DNA from: Aminiphilus circumscriptus DSM 16581
GTDB lineage: Bacteria; Synergistota; Synergistia; Synergistales; Aminiphilaceae
DNA length: 64,000 bases
NCBI RefSeq assembly: GCF_000526375.1
Contig: NZ_JAFY01000007.1
Location: 744,001-808,000, forward strand
Reading direction: 5' to 3'
A model generated the notes under the pieces. That model saw only the letters and a list, made by a program, of their open reading frames with translations, was not told the DNA's origin and searched no databases. The translations under genes were made by a program, and so were the position numbers. Positions 8,100 through 17,203 of this stretch are shown here, in pieces; the first letter of the stretch is position 1; every line of letters starts with the position of its first letter.

Positions 8100-9131
8100 T
8101 CACCTCCCTTCAGGAAAGGGAACATCGCCCCCGCGACGAAGGTGTACCACGTCCGCTGCGGGAAAGAGACGCCTTCCCTGGGACGTCTCGACTACGAGCG
8201 TGCCCTCGCCGGTCACATCCATCGCCGTTCCCTGAATGACCTCGTCTCCGGTGAGAACACTGACGGCGGAGCCGATGGTCTCGCATTTCCTCCGATAGGC
8301 TTCGACCAGCTCCAGGGCACCCCTCGGTTCGCACAAATGTTGGAATTCTTCATAAAAGCGGCGAACTATCGCTGCGGCAAGGGCGTTTTTCGGTATGTTC
8401 CGCTCCGTCGCTTCCTCAATCGACGTCACGCGCTGTCGCAAGTCTTCCGGCAGATGCTCAGGGGAAAGAGAAAGGTTGATACCCAGGCCGATCACTGCAT
8501 AATGCACTCTGTCAGGCTCAATAGCGGCTTCGCAGAGAATACCGCAGAGTTTACGCCCCCTCCACAGCACGTCGTTCGGCCATTTCAACGTGGCGGATAC
8601 GTCCAAAAGCTCTTCGAGCGTGTCCCTGACGGCAAGTCCCGTTGCAAGACTTAGAAGTTGCAGCTCGTTCATACGCAACGATGGCCGTAAAAGGAAGGAA
8701 AAATACAGGCCCTTTCCGCGAGGCGATTCCCAGCTTCTGCCCAGTCGCCCACGCCCTTGGGTTTGTTCGTCGGCGAAAACGAGAAGTCCCTGTTCCGCAC
8801 CGTCACGAGCGAATTCCTTCACAACAAATTGCGTTGAAGCGATGCGTTCAAATGCCAAGGTCGGGTGCCCGAAAGGAATGTCACCCAAAAGACTCTCGAT
8901 CCAAGAAGGACTGATGCGGGTTTCTCCAGCACTTTGGAAGCGATATCCCCTTTGGGGAAGCGACTCCACGGGAAACCCCTCTTCCCGAAGTCCCTCCACG
9001 GCTTTGGACACAGCCTGACGGCTCACATTCACGTGTCCGCACAACTCGGCTCCCGAAACAATCGTGTCGGGATGCCGGAGCAGGTATTCCACGAGAGCTC
9101 TTTTCGTCGAATTTGTCCGCAGCAACGGCAT
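8100..9131 (-). CDS. birA: Biotin--[acetyl-CoA-carboxylase] ligase / biotin operon repressor
   Basis: Activates biotin to biotinyl-AMP and attaches it to carboxylase or decarboxylase biotin domains. The 343-aa protein has an N-terminal winged helix (VSGAELCGHVNVSRQAVSKAVEGLR), so it may also be a biotin-responsive repressor. The ligase core has the GRGRLGRSW loop that holds biotinyl-AMP, then LKWPNDVLW and GLGINL, and a C-terminal SH3-like domain. Start ATG 9131 is preferred (GGGAG upstream, domain starts here); the frame is open to 9191, which would reach into the prfB promoter region. selD follows after 5 nt, so the two form an operon. Confidence 0.94.
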   Translation of the reverse strand: MPLLRTNSTKRALVEYLLRHPDTIVSGAELCGHVNVSRQAVSKAVEGLREEGFPVESLPQRGYRFQSAGETRISPSWIESLLGDIPFGHPTLAFERIASTQFVVKEFARDGAEQGLLVFADEQTQGRGRLGRSWESPRGKGLYFSFLLRPSLRMNELQLLSLATGLAVRDTLEELLDVSATLKWPNDVLWRGRKLCGILCEAAIEPDRVHYAVIGLGINLSLSPEHLPEDLRQRVTSIEEATERNIPKNALAAAIVRRFYEEFQHLCEPRGALELVEAYRRKCETIGSAVSVLTGDEVIQGTAMDVTGEGTLVVETSQGRRLFPAADVVHLRRGGDVPFPEGR

Positions 9132-9158
9132 CTCTCCCGTTTCTTGGTCTCGCGACGA

Positions 9159-9167
9159 TGATATAAT
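9159..9167 (+). promoter_or_regulatory. Extended -10 promoter element upstream of prfB
   Basis: TGATATAAT at 9159-9167 combines an extended TGn motif with a consensus TATAAT box, 41 nt before the prfB ATG. No good -35 hexamer is visible at 16-18 bp, which extended -10 promoters can tolerate. It lies in the short divergent gap between birA and prfB. Confidence 0.55.
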
Positions 9168-9208
9168 GAAAAACAAGAGATCACAATGCACCTCGAGGAG
9201 GAAGGATA

Positions 9209-10310
9209 ATGGCCATTATCTCCACCACCACGATTTTGGAGGAACTGCGATCGTTGTTACGCGATCTGCAGGACAGTCTTTGACCTGCCTGCATTGAACG
9301 AACGCATGGAGCGTCTTCTCGCGAAAACCGCCGAACCGAATTTCTGGAGTACTGCCGACGCTCACGTGACGAGTCGCGAATTGGCTCGTCTCCAGGATAA
9401 AAAAACACAATTTGAAAGTCTTGCTTCCGAAGTGGAAGAGCTTGATTTTCTTGCATCCCTGATCGCAGAAACGCCGGATCCGGAGTTGGAAGCGGAATTT
9501 TACACCCGCTCGACTGCACTGAGGCAAAACGCCAAACGGGAGCAGCTCCAATTGCTCATGAACGACGAATACGACGAGAGCAACGCTCTCGTCAGCGTAC
9601 ACCCCGGTGCAGGAGGTCTGGATTCCCAGGATTGGGCGGAGATTCTTTACCGTATGTATCTTCGTTGGGGAGAGGCTCAGGGATTTTCCCTCAAAATTCT
9701 CGAACTTCTGCAGGATATGGAAGCGGGCATCAAAAGCGTCACGTTGTTGGTTAAAGGGCGCTATGCCTACGGCTATCTAAAGGCAGAAAGAGGAGTGCAT
9801 CGGCTGGTACGCATTTCCCCCTTCGACGCAGCAAAGCGGAGACACACGAGTTTTGCCTCTGTCGATGTTTCTCCGGAACTCCCGGAGGATGTGGAGATCG
9901 ATATTCGAATGGAAGACCTGAAGCTCGACACGTTCAGAGCCAGTGGTGCCGGGGGCCAATACGTGAATATGACCGACTCGGCGGTCCGTATCACACACCT
10001 TCCGACGGGTATTGTCGTCAGCTGTCAGGACGAACGATCCCAACACATGAATCGTGCTGTGGCCATGCAGATCCTCAAGTCGCGGTTGTTTGAAATGCAA
10101 CTCCGGGAGCGCCAGGAGAAACTTGAGGCGCTCCAAGGCGAGAAGAAAGACATCGAGTGGGGAAGTCAGATCCGTTCTTATGTGCTTCATCCATACACCC
10201 TGGTTAAAGACCACCGAACTAATTATGAGACAGGAAATGTGCAGGCCGTCCTGGACGGTGATATTCAGGATTTTATCATGGCCTATCTGCGCTGGAAAAA
10301 AACGCGATGA
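9209..10310 (+). CDS. prfB: Peptide chain release factor 2, with programmed +1 frameshift at 9278-9283
   Basis: Recognises UAA and UGA stop codons and triggers peptide release. Translation starts at ATG 9209 (SD GAGGAGGAAGGA), runs 24 codons to CTT, and meets an in-frame TGA at 9281. A +1 shift on CTT-T-GAC continues from GAC 9282 in the long frame to 10310, giving a 366-aa RF2. AGGA a few bases before CTT matches the Shine-Dalgarno-like stimulator of the known RF2 site. The anticodon-like SPF tripeptide (ISPFDAAKRR) and the GGQ peptidyl-tRNA hydrolysis motif (GAGGQYVN) are both present. Annotating only from TTG 9294 would lose the N-terminus. The shift provides autoregulation by RF2 level. 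Confidence 0.95.
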
Positions 10311-10440
10311 CCTGCGGTGATTCCTGGGGTACCAAAAGCCTCCAACCCGGAATTGTCCCGTATGGAGGGAAGGGGCAGGGGAGTCTTTTCGATCCGCCGA
10401 AACGAGGAAATTACACATCAATGACAGAAAGGAGTATCTC

Positions 10441-12420
10441 ATGACCTTCAGAAAGATGCTCCGAGGAATAGTCTTGTTCATGATCCCCCTCCTGGCGATA
10501 CTTACGGCGGAAGAAGTTCTTCCCTTGCCGGTTTTGGCCTCTCCGCCCGCTTTTGACGCGGGAATACCCACACTTCCGATCACTTTGGTGAAGCCAGGCA
10601 TGAAAGGGATCGCACGTACGGTTCTCCAGGGAAGGGAGATCGTCTCGTTTCCCCTGGAGATCCTGAGTGTGATCGAACGAAAGGGAACCCCGCGACATCT
10701 CATTCTCGTTCGAGCATCAGGCCCTTTGATGGAAAGAACGGGAGGCATCGCCGCAGGCATGAGCGGGAGCCCCGTTTTCGTGGAGGGGAAACTCGTCGGT
10801 GCCATTGGATATGGCTGGGATTTCAGCGATCATCGAATTGGTCTTGTTACACCGATCGAAGACATGGCTTCCGTGTGGGACTGGCCGGAGCGTCTTCCGC
10901 CTTTTTCTCGACCGTTACCGCAAGGGCTTACTCTTTTTACCTCCGAAGACAAAGTACCCGAGGAAAACGCCTCGCCGAATCCGGGGGAAAAAGAACCTGA
11001 CGAAAATGAAAACAATAACGACGTGGACTCGATGGAGGAGGAAAACTCGGATCGGCAAGACACATCTCTTTCATTCCCCTTTGGCGCGAAAGATCCCATT
11101 CTTCTGGAAGTGACGCGTGAGGAGACCAACGTAAACGTAAACAGGATACTCCGCGAACGCGCCGCACCTCTTCTTGTCGATGGGCTCAGCCCGAGGGCGG
11201 CCAAATCTTTGGAGACGGATTTAGGCACCAGGATTCTCGCCATGGGCACGGGAAGCGGCGGAAGTGACCTTCCCGTAGAGTACGATGCACACATGACCCC
11301 TGGAGATGCCATCGGCGTTCTGCTCGCTTGGGGAGACATTACCATCGGCGCCACCGGCACCCTTACGGCGGTGGGGAAAGATGGACGCTTTCTTGGCTTC
11401 GCCCATCCTTTCCTGAACCGGGGAGCCGTTGTCTTTCCAGTGACAAAAGCCTGGGTCCACGATGTCATTCCCAGCCTGGAGTCTCCCTTCAAACTAGGCT
11501 CGCCCCAGGCAATCGTAGGAACTGTTACCCAGGATCGCCCACAGGCCATCGGTGGACGTATCGGATATTTCGCTCCTTCCGTGTCGTTCACGGTGACCGT
11601 CCGGAACCAGGAGACGAAGAAAAGTGTCATCAAAAGATTCCACGTGGTGGACGATCCTTTTCTCGTGGCAAAAATCGCTCCTGCGGCAATGCTCGGCATT
11701 GTGGACGACGAATGGGGCAGGGTAGGGCAGGGAACAGCCCATGTGACCGTTTCGATCTCCGGAGGCGGGCTCGAAAAGGGGTGGACGCGAGCGAACATGT
11801 TCTTCTCTCCCGAGGATCTCGCTAGGGATACCATAAAGGAATTCTCCGATCTGGTGGATATTTTTTCCACGAATGAATTCCTGGAGGTAAAGCCCCTGGG
11901 ATTTCGGATCGACGTGGAATTAACGCAGGCTCCTCGCGTGCTTTTCATTGAGGATGTGGAGATCGACCCGAAAGAAGCCGCCCCCGGAAGCGACGTGACC
12001 ATAACCGTGAAATTACGTCCCTACCGAAGGAACCCACTGACGAAGACGTTTACCCTGAGGGTGCCCGAAGGCGCCCAGGGGACATGTGACGTTCTCGTCC
12101 GGGGTGGGGGCATCGCAGAACCCGAACAAGAGTCCATCCTGCAAGGATGGAGGTCCATCGCTGCCTTCGAAGAGCTGCTCAGCGAACTGAACGCGAAGGA
12201 ATCGAACAACGAACTCGTAGTGGAACTCCTCGCCAAGGTCGAGGAGCCTTCTCAGGACAAGATGGAAGAGGAGGAACCAAAACTTCTCAGTGAAATCAAG
12301 GCACGAAGGATGAAGGAAGGAACATTGCGTCTCTTCAAGTCGAATTATTATGTAGAAGGGCTCATGCGACGCGTTCTTCACGTGAGGCCCGAAAACGGCG
12401 CGACCGATTCCGGTCAGTAG
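10441..12420 (+). CDS. Exported SpoIVB-type (S55) serine peptidase domain protein
   Basis: A 659-aa protein with a signal peptide (hydrophobic residues 9-21, probable cut after VLA near residue 33). Residues about 45-142 carry the S55 core: GIARTVLQGREI, then GGIAAGMSGSPVF at about 101-113, where S108 aligns with the catalytic Ser of SpoIVB, and LVGAIGYGW. A Glu/Asp-rich linker (about 175-205) separates this from a second conserved region with GDITIGATGTLTAVG and FLGFAHPF, and a C-terminal beta-rich part. SpoIVB normally signals during sporulation; this gene sits upstream of an Mla lipid-transport operon, so an envelope role is more likely here. The substrate is unknown. The SD AAAGGAG precedes ATG 10441. 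Confidence 0.8.
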   Translation: MTFRKMLRGIVLFMIPLLAILTAEEVLPLPVLASPPAFDAGIPTLPITLVKPGMKGIARTVLQGREIVSFPLEILSVIERKGTPRHLILVRASGPLMERTGGIAAGMSGSPVFVEGKLVGAIGYGWDFSDHRIGLVTPIEDMASVWDWPERLPPFSRPLPQGLTLFTSEDKVPEENASPNPGEKEPDENENNNDVDSMEEENSDRQDTSLSFPFGAKDPILLEVTREETNVNVNRILRERAAPLLVDGLSPRAAKSLETDLGTRILAMGTGSGGSDLPVEYDAHMTPGDAIGVLLAWGDITIGATGTLTAVGKDGRFLGFAHPFLNRGAVVFPVTKAWVHDVIPSLESPFKLGSPQAIVGTVTQDRPQAIGGRIGYFAPSVSFTVTVRNQETKKSVIKRFHVVDDPFLVAKIAPAAMLGIVDDEWGRVGQGTAHVTVSISGGGLEKGWTRANMFFSPEDLARDTIKEFSDLVDIFSTNEFLEVKPLGFRIDVELTQAPRVLFIEDVEIDPKEAAPGSDVTITVKLRPYRRNPLTKTFTLRVPEGAQGTCDVLVRGGGIAEPEQESILQGWRSIAAFEELLSELNAKESNNELVVELLAKVEEPSQDKMEEEEPKLLSEIKARRMKEGTLRLFKSNYYVEGLMRRVLHVRPENGATDSGQ

Positions 12421-12445
12421 TCAAAAGCCTCGTCGAGAGCCGATC

Positions 12446-13231
12446 ATGTCATTCTTCGCCTGGATTGGAAGATGGCTTCTTCGGTTTTGGGGGGATTTGG
12501 GCGCCTTCGCTCTTTACGGCTGCCGTATGGCCTGTGGGATTTTTGGAGGTCGTTGGGGAAGAAGAGAATTCTTCGAACAGCTCGATCGCATCGGTGTGGG
12601 GTCTCTTTCCATGGTGGCCGTGACGAGCGCCTTCTCTGGAATGGTCATGGCCGTACAGACCCTTGACCAGTTCGTTCGTTTCGGGGCAACGCAATATATC
12701 GGGGGCGTCATTGCCATCACCATGGTGCGGGAAATGTCTCCGGTCCTTACGGGTCTTGTCGTCGCAGGACGCGTCGGCGCCGCAATGGCCGCCGAGATCG
12801 GTTCCATGAAAGTGACGGAACAGCTGGATGCCCTTCGGGGATTCGGGCTCGATGATGTGTCCTTTGTCGGATCGCCGCGTCTTCTCGCCAGTTGTATCAT
12901 GTTACCGGTGCTCACCGTTTTCTCCTTCGCCATCAGCATCCTTGGCGCCTATTTGTACGTGAGCACTCATGGTGTCAGCGCATTTGTGTTCCGCCGTTCC
13001 GTTGCAGTCATGCTCGAACCGCTCGATCTTTACGGTGGCGTGACGAAGGGGTTCGTCTTCGGCCTTCTCATTGCCGTCTCCTCCTGCTCCGAAGGTTTCC
13101 GTGCGGAGACAGGGGCTCGAGGTGTTGGAATCGCCACGACGAGTGCCGTCATTTGGAGCAACATGCTCATCCTCGCCTTCAACTATTTTCTATCCACGCT
13201 CTTCTTCGGTGGAATGCCCCGGGGAGGGTGA
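12446..13231 (+). CDS. mlaE: MlaE family lipid ABC transporter permease
   Basis: Inner-membrane permease of the MCE-type phospholipid transport system between inner and outer membranes. The 261-aa protein has several transmembrane helices and the MlaE hallmarks FGATQYIGGVIAITMVREMSPVLTGL-like segment and VAGRVGAAMAAEIGSM-VTEQLDAL (coupling region). The gene order mlaE-mlaF-mlaD is the standard core. It starts 25 nt after the S55 gene and is likely co-transcribed. Confidence 0.93.
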   Translation: MSFFAWIGRWLLRFWGDLGAFALYGCRMACGIFGGRWGRREFFEQLDRIGVGSLSMVAVTSAFSGMVMAVQTLDQFVRFGATQYIGGVIAITMVREMSPVLTGLVVAGRVGAAMAAEIGSMKVTEQLDALRGFGLDDVSFVGSPRLLASCIMLPVLTVFSFAISILGAYLYVSTHGVSAFVFRRSVAVMLEPLDLYGGVTKGFVFGLLIAVSSCSEGFRAETGARGVGIATTSAVIWSNMLILAFNYFLSTLFFGGMPRGG

Positions 13232-13235
13232 GACC

Positions 13236-14015
13236 ATGAAACACCTTGTCCAGTTGCAGGACGTAACCATGTCTTTCGGGACCAAGCGTGTTCTCTCGGG
13301 GGTAAACATGTCCATCGCGCCCGGAGGCATCACAGCTCTCATGGGCGCCTCCGGATGCGGAAAAACGACCGTTCTCCGTCTGATTGCGGGACTCCTCGGC
13401 ATTCAAGGCGGCACCCTCTTTCTTTTCGGGACGCAGCTTGATATCGAGACCAATCCGGACGTAATCGTCGCACTCCGCAAGCGTATGGGTATCGTTTTCC
13501 AGAGCAGCGCACTTTTCGATTCTCTCACCGTTGGAGAAAACGTGCGCTTCCCTCTGAAGTTCTGCCTCGGCATTACCGATGAAAGCGAACTTGGCGCCCG
13601 GGTCGAACGTATGCTTTCCCAAGTCGAACTGGAGGGAATCGAGAAACTGTATCCCTCCGAACTTTCCGGGGGAATGCGCCGACGGGTTGCCATCGCCAGA
13701 TCACTCGTCTATGATCCTGAATTGCTCCTCCTTGACGAACCGACCACAGGGCTCGACCCGATGACGGCACGACACATCGACCGCCTGGTGGCCAGTCTCG
13801 GTCGGAGGTCCGGAGCAGGCGTTCTCCTGGTCACCCACGACCTCGTCTCAGCTCTCGGTGTGGCCGACACGATACTGCTCATGGAAGAGGGACAAATCGC
13901 CTGGAGTGGCACGCCAGAGGAATGGCATGCCACCGATGATGTCTGTGTCAGATTCTTCTCCAAGGGAATGATTCCTGTCACAAAGGGGGGAGAAGAACCA
14001 TGGAACGGGAACTGA
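13236..14015 (+). CDS. mlaF: MlaF family lipid ABC transporter ATP-binding protein
   Basis: Cytoplasmic ATPase that powers MlaE. The 259-aa protein contains Walker A GASGCGKTT, the signature LSGGMRRRVAIARSL, Walker B LLLLDEPTTGLD and the H-loop VTHD. The frame is open back to 13071 inside mlaE, but ATG 13236 has a strong SD (GGGGAGGGTGAG) and matches the family N-terminus. It overlaps mlaD by 16 nt. Confidence 0.95.
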   Translation: MKHLVQLQDVTMSFGTKRVLSGVNMSIAPGGITALMGASGCGKTTVLRLIAGLLGIQGGTLFLFGTQLDIETNPDVIVALRKRMGIVFQSSALFDSLTVGENVRFPLKFCLGITDESELGARVERMLSQVELEGIEKLYPSELSGGMRRRVAIARSLVYDPELLLLDEPTTGLDPMTARHIDRLVASLGRRSGAGVLLVTHDLVSALGVADTILLMEEGQIAWSGTPEEWHATDDVCVRFFSKGMIPVTKGGEEPWNGN

Positions 14016-15361
14016 AGGCGGGACTCCTTGTCTTTTCCGCTCTTGTTCTTTTCGGTGCTCTGGTATTTGTCACGGGAGGCGCTTTGTTCGGACGAAAGGG
14101 GTATTCTTTCTCCGTGCTGTTTCCCGACGCAGGAGGACTCCAGGTGGGTGCTCCGGTTTTTGTCTCCGGTGTGGAACTCGGCCAGGTTCAGGCACTTCGC
14201 CTGACGCCGGAAGGCGTTTTCGTCGTCGTGTCGCTCCCTCCCGAAGTAGCCATTCCCGAGGACAGTGTCTTCTCCATAGGCAAGAGCGGATTGTTGGGAG
14301 ATGCGAGCATAAAGGTCGTACGCGGCGGAGCGGAGCGCATGGTCTCTTCGGATGAAACCGTCACAGGGCATCTTCCTCCGTCTTTCGAAGAGGCCCTTGA
14401 AGAAATCCGGGGAGATTTCCTCGAAGTACGACGGACTTTCGCGTACATCAACGACATCCTTGGGGATTCAGAGCGGCGAAGCGCCATGAAAGACATGCTG
14501 GACGCTCTTCCAGAACTTGTCGAGGAAGGAAGAACTACGTTCGGCACAATCGGCGACGCTGCACAAGACGCACGTCATTTCCTCTCCCGTGCCGAGGAAG
14601 AACTCCAGGACGTCTCGGGCAAACTCTCCGTCCTTCTGGAGAACGTGGACGCATCCGTACGTGAAAACAAGGACGTGTTTGCGGAGACACTCCGCCATAT
14701 TCGAAACGTGGCAACACAACTCGACGATGTCCTGAGAGATTTCAACGAAGACAGTCTTTCCGGAAAGGACCTCCGACGAGCCGTAACAAAGCTTGGGGAT
14801 GCCGCTTCCCAGGTGGAACAGCTCGCCCTGCGTGTGGAGGAGGAACTCTTCGCCTCCGAAGGAACAGCATCGCTTCCTGAAGTGGTGCGAGAGGTACGGC
14901 AAACCGTCTCAAGGGCACAGGACATCATCCATGAAGTAGAAAGTGTCCGTACCGAGGGGCAGGTCTCTCTGCACAGCGCTGTTTCGGGGAAAACCGATGC
15001 AGAGGAAAGCCTCCTTTTGGATGCCTCCATATGGATCGGAAAAAGGGATTTCCCGTACGGCATTCTCCTGGGTGTGGAAAACGTGGGCCTTCAGGATGGG
15101 CTGACCTTGGCTCCCACGTATGATCTTCCATGGGGACGCGTGTGGGCAGGAATCGTGAGAGGATACGTGGGATTGGGGTTTCTATGGCAGGGAAGCGGAA
15201 GCAGCCCCTTCTCCCTTCAGGGACAATGGTGGAACGAGGACGGCGGTTTTTGGGCCGCAGAAGGGCGGATTCGTGTGAACGAACGGTCCGGTTTTCTCTT
15301 CAAGCATGAAGAACAGAATCCGGAATCTCGTCAATCCGTGGGCGTTTACTACAGATTCTGA
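14000..15361 (+). CDS. mlaD: MlaD/MCE-domain protein with long helical region and C-terminal beta-rich domain ending in Phe
   Basis: The 453-aa protein is far longer than the roughly 180-aa proteobacterial MlaD. Residues 8-29 form a membrane anchor, residues about 34-112 the MCE domain (VLFPDAGGLQVGAPVFVSGV), and about 130-320 a helical region. The last 115 residues alternate polar and aromatic or hydrophobic residues in strand-like blocks (YGILLGVENV, VWAGIVRGYVGLGF, SLQGQWW) and end VGVYYRF. A terminal Phe is the usual outer-membrane beta-barrel signal. This layout matches the trans-envelope MlaD described in diderm Firmicutes, where the C-terminus sits in the outer membrane. Neither MlaC nor MlaA is nearby, which fits a direct bridge. 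The barrel is inference from pattern. Confidence 0.85.
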   Translation: MERELKAGLLVFSALVLFGALVFVTGGALFGRKGYSFSVLFPDAGGLQVGAPVFVSGVELGQVQALRLTPEGVFVVVSLPPEVAIPEDSVFSIGKSGLLGDASIKVVRGGAERMVSSDETVTGHLPPSFEEALEEIRGDFLEVRRTFAYINDILGDSERRSAMKDMLDALPELVEEGRTTFGTIGDAAQDARHFLSRAEEELQDVSGKLSVLLENVDASVRENKDVFAETLRHIRNVATQLDDVLRDFNEDSLSGKDLRRAVTKLGDAASQVEQLALRVEEELFASEGTASLPEVVREVRQTVSRAQDIIHEVESVRTEGQVSLHSAVSGKTDAEESLLLDASIWIGKRDFPYGILLGVENVGLQDGLTLAPTYDLPWGRVWAGIVRGYVGLGFLWQGSGSSPFSLQGQWWNEDGGFWAAEGRIRVNERSGFLFKHEEQNPESRQSVGVYYRF

Positions 15362-16002
15362 TGCAGTGTGGACAATTCATCACTTTTGAAGGTATCGATG
15401 GCTCCGGGAAGAGTACCCAGGCAAAACTTGCGGCGGAATTTTCCGCCCATGCCTTAGGGGAAAACCGTGTTCTCTGGACAAGAGAACCCGGCGACTGGAA
15501 AGGCGGAAAGCACATCCGGGAATTGCTCTTGCATGGAGATCTTCTTCACTGCCACGCAGAACTCTATCTTTTCCTTGCGGATCGTTGTGAACACGTCCGC
15601 CAGGTCATCGAACCCGCACTGGCCAGAGGTTGCCTGGTCCTTTGTGAACGCTATTGCGATTCCACACTGGCATATCAGTCGTGGGGAAGGAACCTCTCTC
15701 GCGCATGGATCGAAAGCCTATTTTCTACGAGCGGTTTTCCAACTCCAAATCTCACGTTGTGGATTGATGTTCCGGTGGAGAAAGCCTGGGAGAGACTGAC
15801 CGAACGCGGAAGTGCGGATCGTATAGAATCCGAAGCACTCACTTTTTTGCATTCCGTGCAGAAGGGATATGCGGCGCTTTCGGAGGAATATCCCCAACGG
15901 ATCGTTCGGATTGATGGCACACGTGCTCCGCATCTCGTCTTCGAGGACGTCCGCTCCTTGTTGAAGAAAACCCTGAAAGAAAGTTTCGGTATTGCGCTAT
16001 GA
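15361..16002 (+). CDS. tmk: Thymidylate kinase
   Basis: Phosphorylates dTMP to dTDP. The 213-aa protein has the P-loop GIDGSGKST, the DRCEHV segment and the substrate motif CERYCDSTLAYQSWGR. The start overlaps the mlaD stop by one base (TGATG). It begins a tmk-yaaR-holB-ricT block like that of Bacillus. Confidence 0.94.
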   Translation: MQCGQFITFEGIDGSGKSTQAKLAAEFSAHALGENRVLWTREPGDWKGGKHIRELLLHGDLLHCHAELYLFLADRCEHVRQVIEPALARGCLVLCERYCDSTLAYQSWGRNLSRAWIESLFSTSGFPTPNLTLWIDVPVEKAWERLTERGSADRIESEALTFLHSVQKGYAALSEEYPQRIVRIDGTRAPHLVFEDVRSLLKKTLKESFGIAL

Positions 16003-16451
16003 AAGTAGAAAAACCAAGGGAACAGAAATCGCGATCCGTATCGAAAAATACCGGACAATCCGTTTCTGGTGGGAGAGGACGCAGTGGAGCACAGCGTCTC
16101 GTGGAAGTTCCCAAGGAAACCTTCGACGAGTCGTTGCAATCTCTTGAAATCAGCGCCCTTCTCGAAGAGGTGGAAGCGGTGGGAAAACAATTGTTCCGCT
16201 ATCCCAGCCCACAACTGCTCGCCAGATACCGCCGTCTTGTAGGCGACCTGCTTTTCCGAGCCGAACAAGGACTGCAGATGAAAAAAGATTTTCGCTGGCG
16301 GCGAGCGAATAGAGCAACTTATGTCATCATTGAGAAAACGGAAAATATGTTGGATCAAATCGAGAAAGTCCTCGCCCAGGAGGGAGAACGAAGTAAACTC
16401 TTGGAACTTATGAACGAGGTGAAAGGGTGTCTCATATCACTGTTCATGTAG
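15999..16451 (+). CDS. YaaR family (DUF327) protein
   Basis: A 150-aa protein with a basic, Ser-rich N-terminal tail (about 35 residues) followed by a helical DUF327 core, including LARYRRLVGDLLFRAEQGL and a DQIEKVLAQEGERSKLLELMNEVKG C-terminus typical of the family. In B. subtilis yaaR lies between tmk and holB, exactly as here. The molecular role is unknown. Its ATG overlaps the tmk stop (ATGA). Confidence 0.8.
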   Translation: MKVEKPREQKSRSVSKNTGQSVSGGRGRSGAQRLVEVPKETFDESLQSLEISALLEEVEAVGKQLFRYPSPQLLARYRRLVGDLLFRAEQGLQMKKDFRWRRANRATYVIIEKTENMLDQIEKVLAQEGERSKLLELMNEVKGCLISLFM

Positions 16452-17203
16452 AGAATCAAAACGAAGAACATTCACTGGAGGAATTTTTTGCAATGACGTC
16501 TGGAGGATCCTTTCCCCAGGCGATGGTGGTGCGCACGTCCCGCTCTTCTTTCTTGCGGACCATGTCGATTCTCGCCCATCGCTACCTCTGTTTCCACGGA
16601 ACTGGGAATGACACGTGCGCGTCCTGCCGCAGTTGGAGCGACTCCTTTCATCCCGATCTTCTGATCGTTGGAACTCAAGACGCGGCGCCAGGCATCGAAG
16701 AATGTCGACATCTTGCCGCCGGGCTTTCATTAGCTCCGTTTTGCGCGCCTCGTCGACTCGGAGTCGTGTTGTGCGCCGACATCCTCTCACTTCCGGCTGC
16801 CAACAGCCTTTTGAAAATAGTGGAAGAACCGCCTCCCTCTGCGCATCTTCTCCTTTTTATCGAAACCAACCGACTTCTCCCCACTCTTCGCAGTCGAGTC
16901 TGGCAGCTTTCCGTTTCTTCGGAGGAACCATCACCCATACAAGCACCTCCGGAAGGGAAAGCGGAGTGGATACGGCGCATCAGCGAAAAACGGGGCACAA
17001 AAGCCGATGACATGACGGAAGAACTGCGCCAGTGGTGTTCCTATCTGATACGAAATGGGCATGGTCTTAAAGCACAGCGGTTGGAAACGCTCCGCAATTT
17101 TTCGGAGAAGAACCGCCTTGTTGTTTCCATGTTACAGGACCTTGCGTATTTGGCCCTTGAGGAGGAGTATCCCGTTGAATGCCTTTTTGACGATTTTTGG
17201 TAA
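16427..17203 (+). CDS. holB: DNA polymerase III delta' subunit, degenerate nucleotide site
   Basis: Clamp-loader subunit. The 258-aa protein has a CASCRSW segment from the zinc-binding module, HPDLLIVG, an APFCAPRRLGVVLCADILSLPAANSLLKIVEEPPPSAHLLLF block that is diagnostic for delta', and a short C-terminal domain. The P-loop region (VVRTSRSSFLRT) is not a working Walker A, as is common for delta'. Start GTG 16427 follows GAGGTGAAAG and overlaps yaaR by 25 nt. Confidence 0.87.
   Translation: MSHITVHVENQNEEHSLEEFFAMTSGGSFPQAMVVRTSRSSFLRTMSILAHRYLCFHGTGNDTCASCRSWSDSFHPDLLIVGTQDAAPGIEECRHLAAGLSLAPFCAPRRLGVVLCADILSLPAANSLLKIVEEPPPSAHLLLFIETNRLLPTLRSRVWQLSVSSEEPSPIQAPPEGKAEWIRRISEKRGTKADDMTEELRQWCSYLIRNGHGLKAQRLETLRNFSEKNRLVVSMLQDLAYLALEEEYPVECLFDDFW

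Noticed and set aside
9294-10310. prfB starting at TTG 9294
   Set aside because: It ignores the ATG with strong SD at 9209 and the textbook CTT-TGA-C frameshift site.
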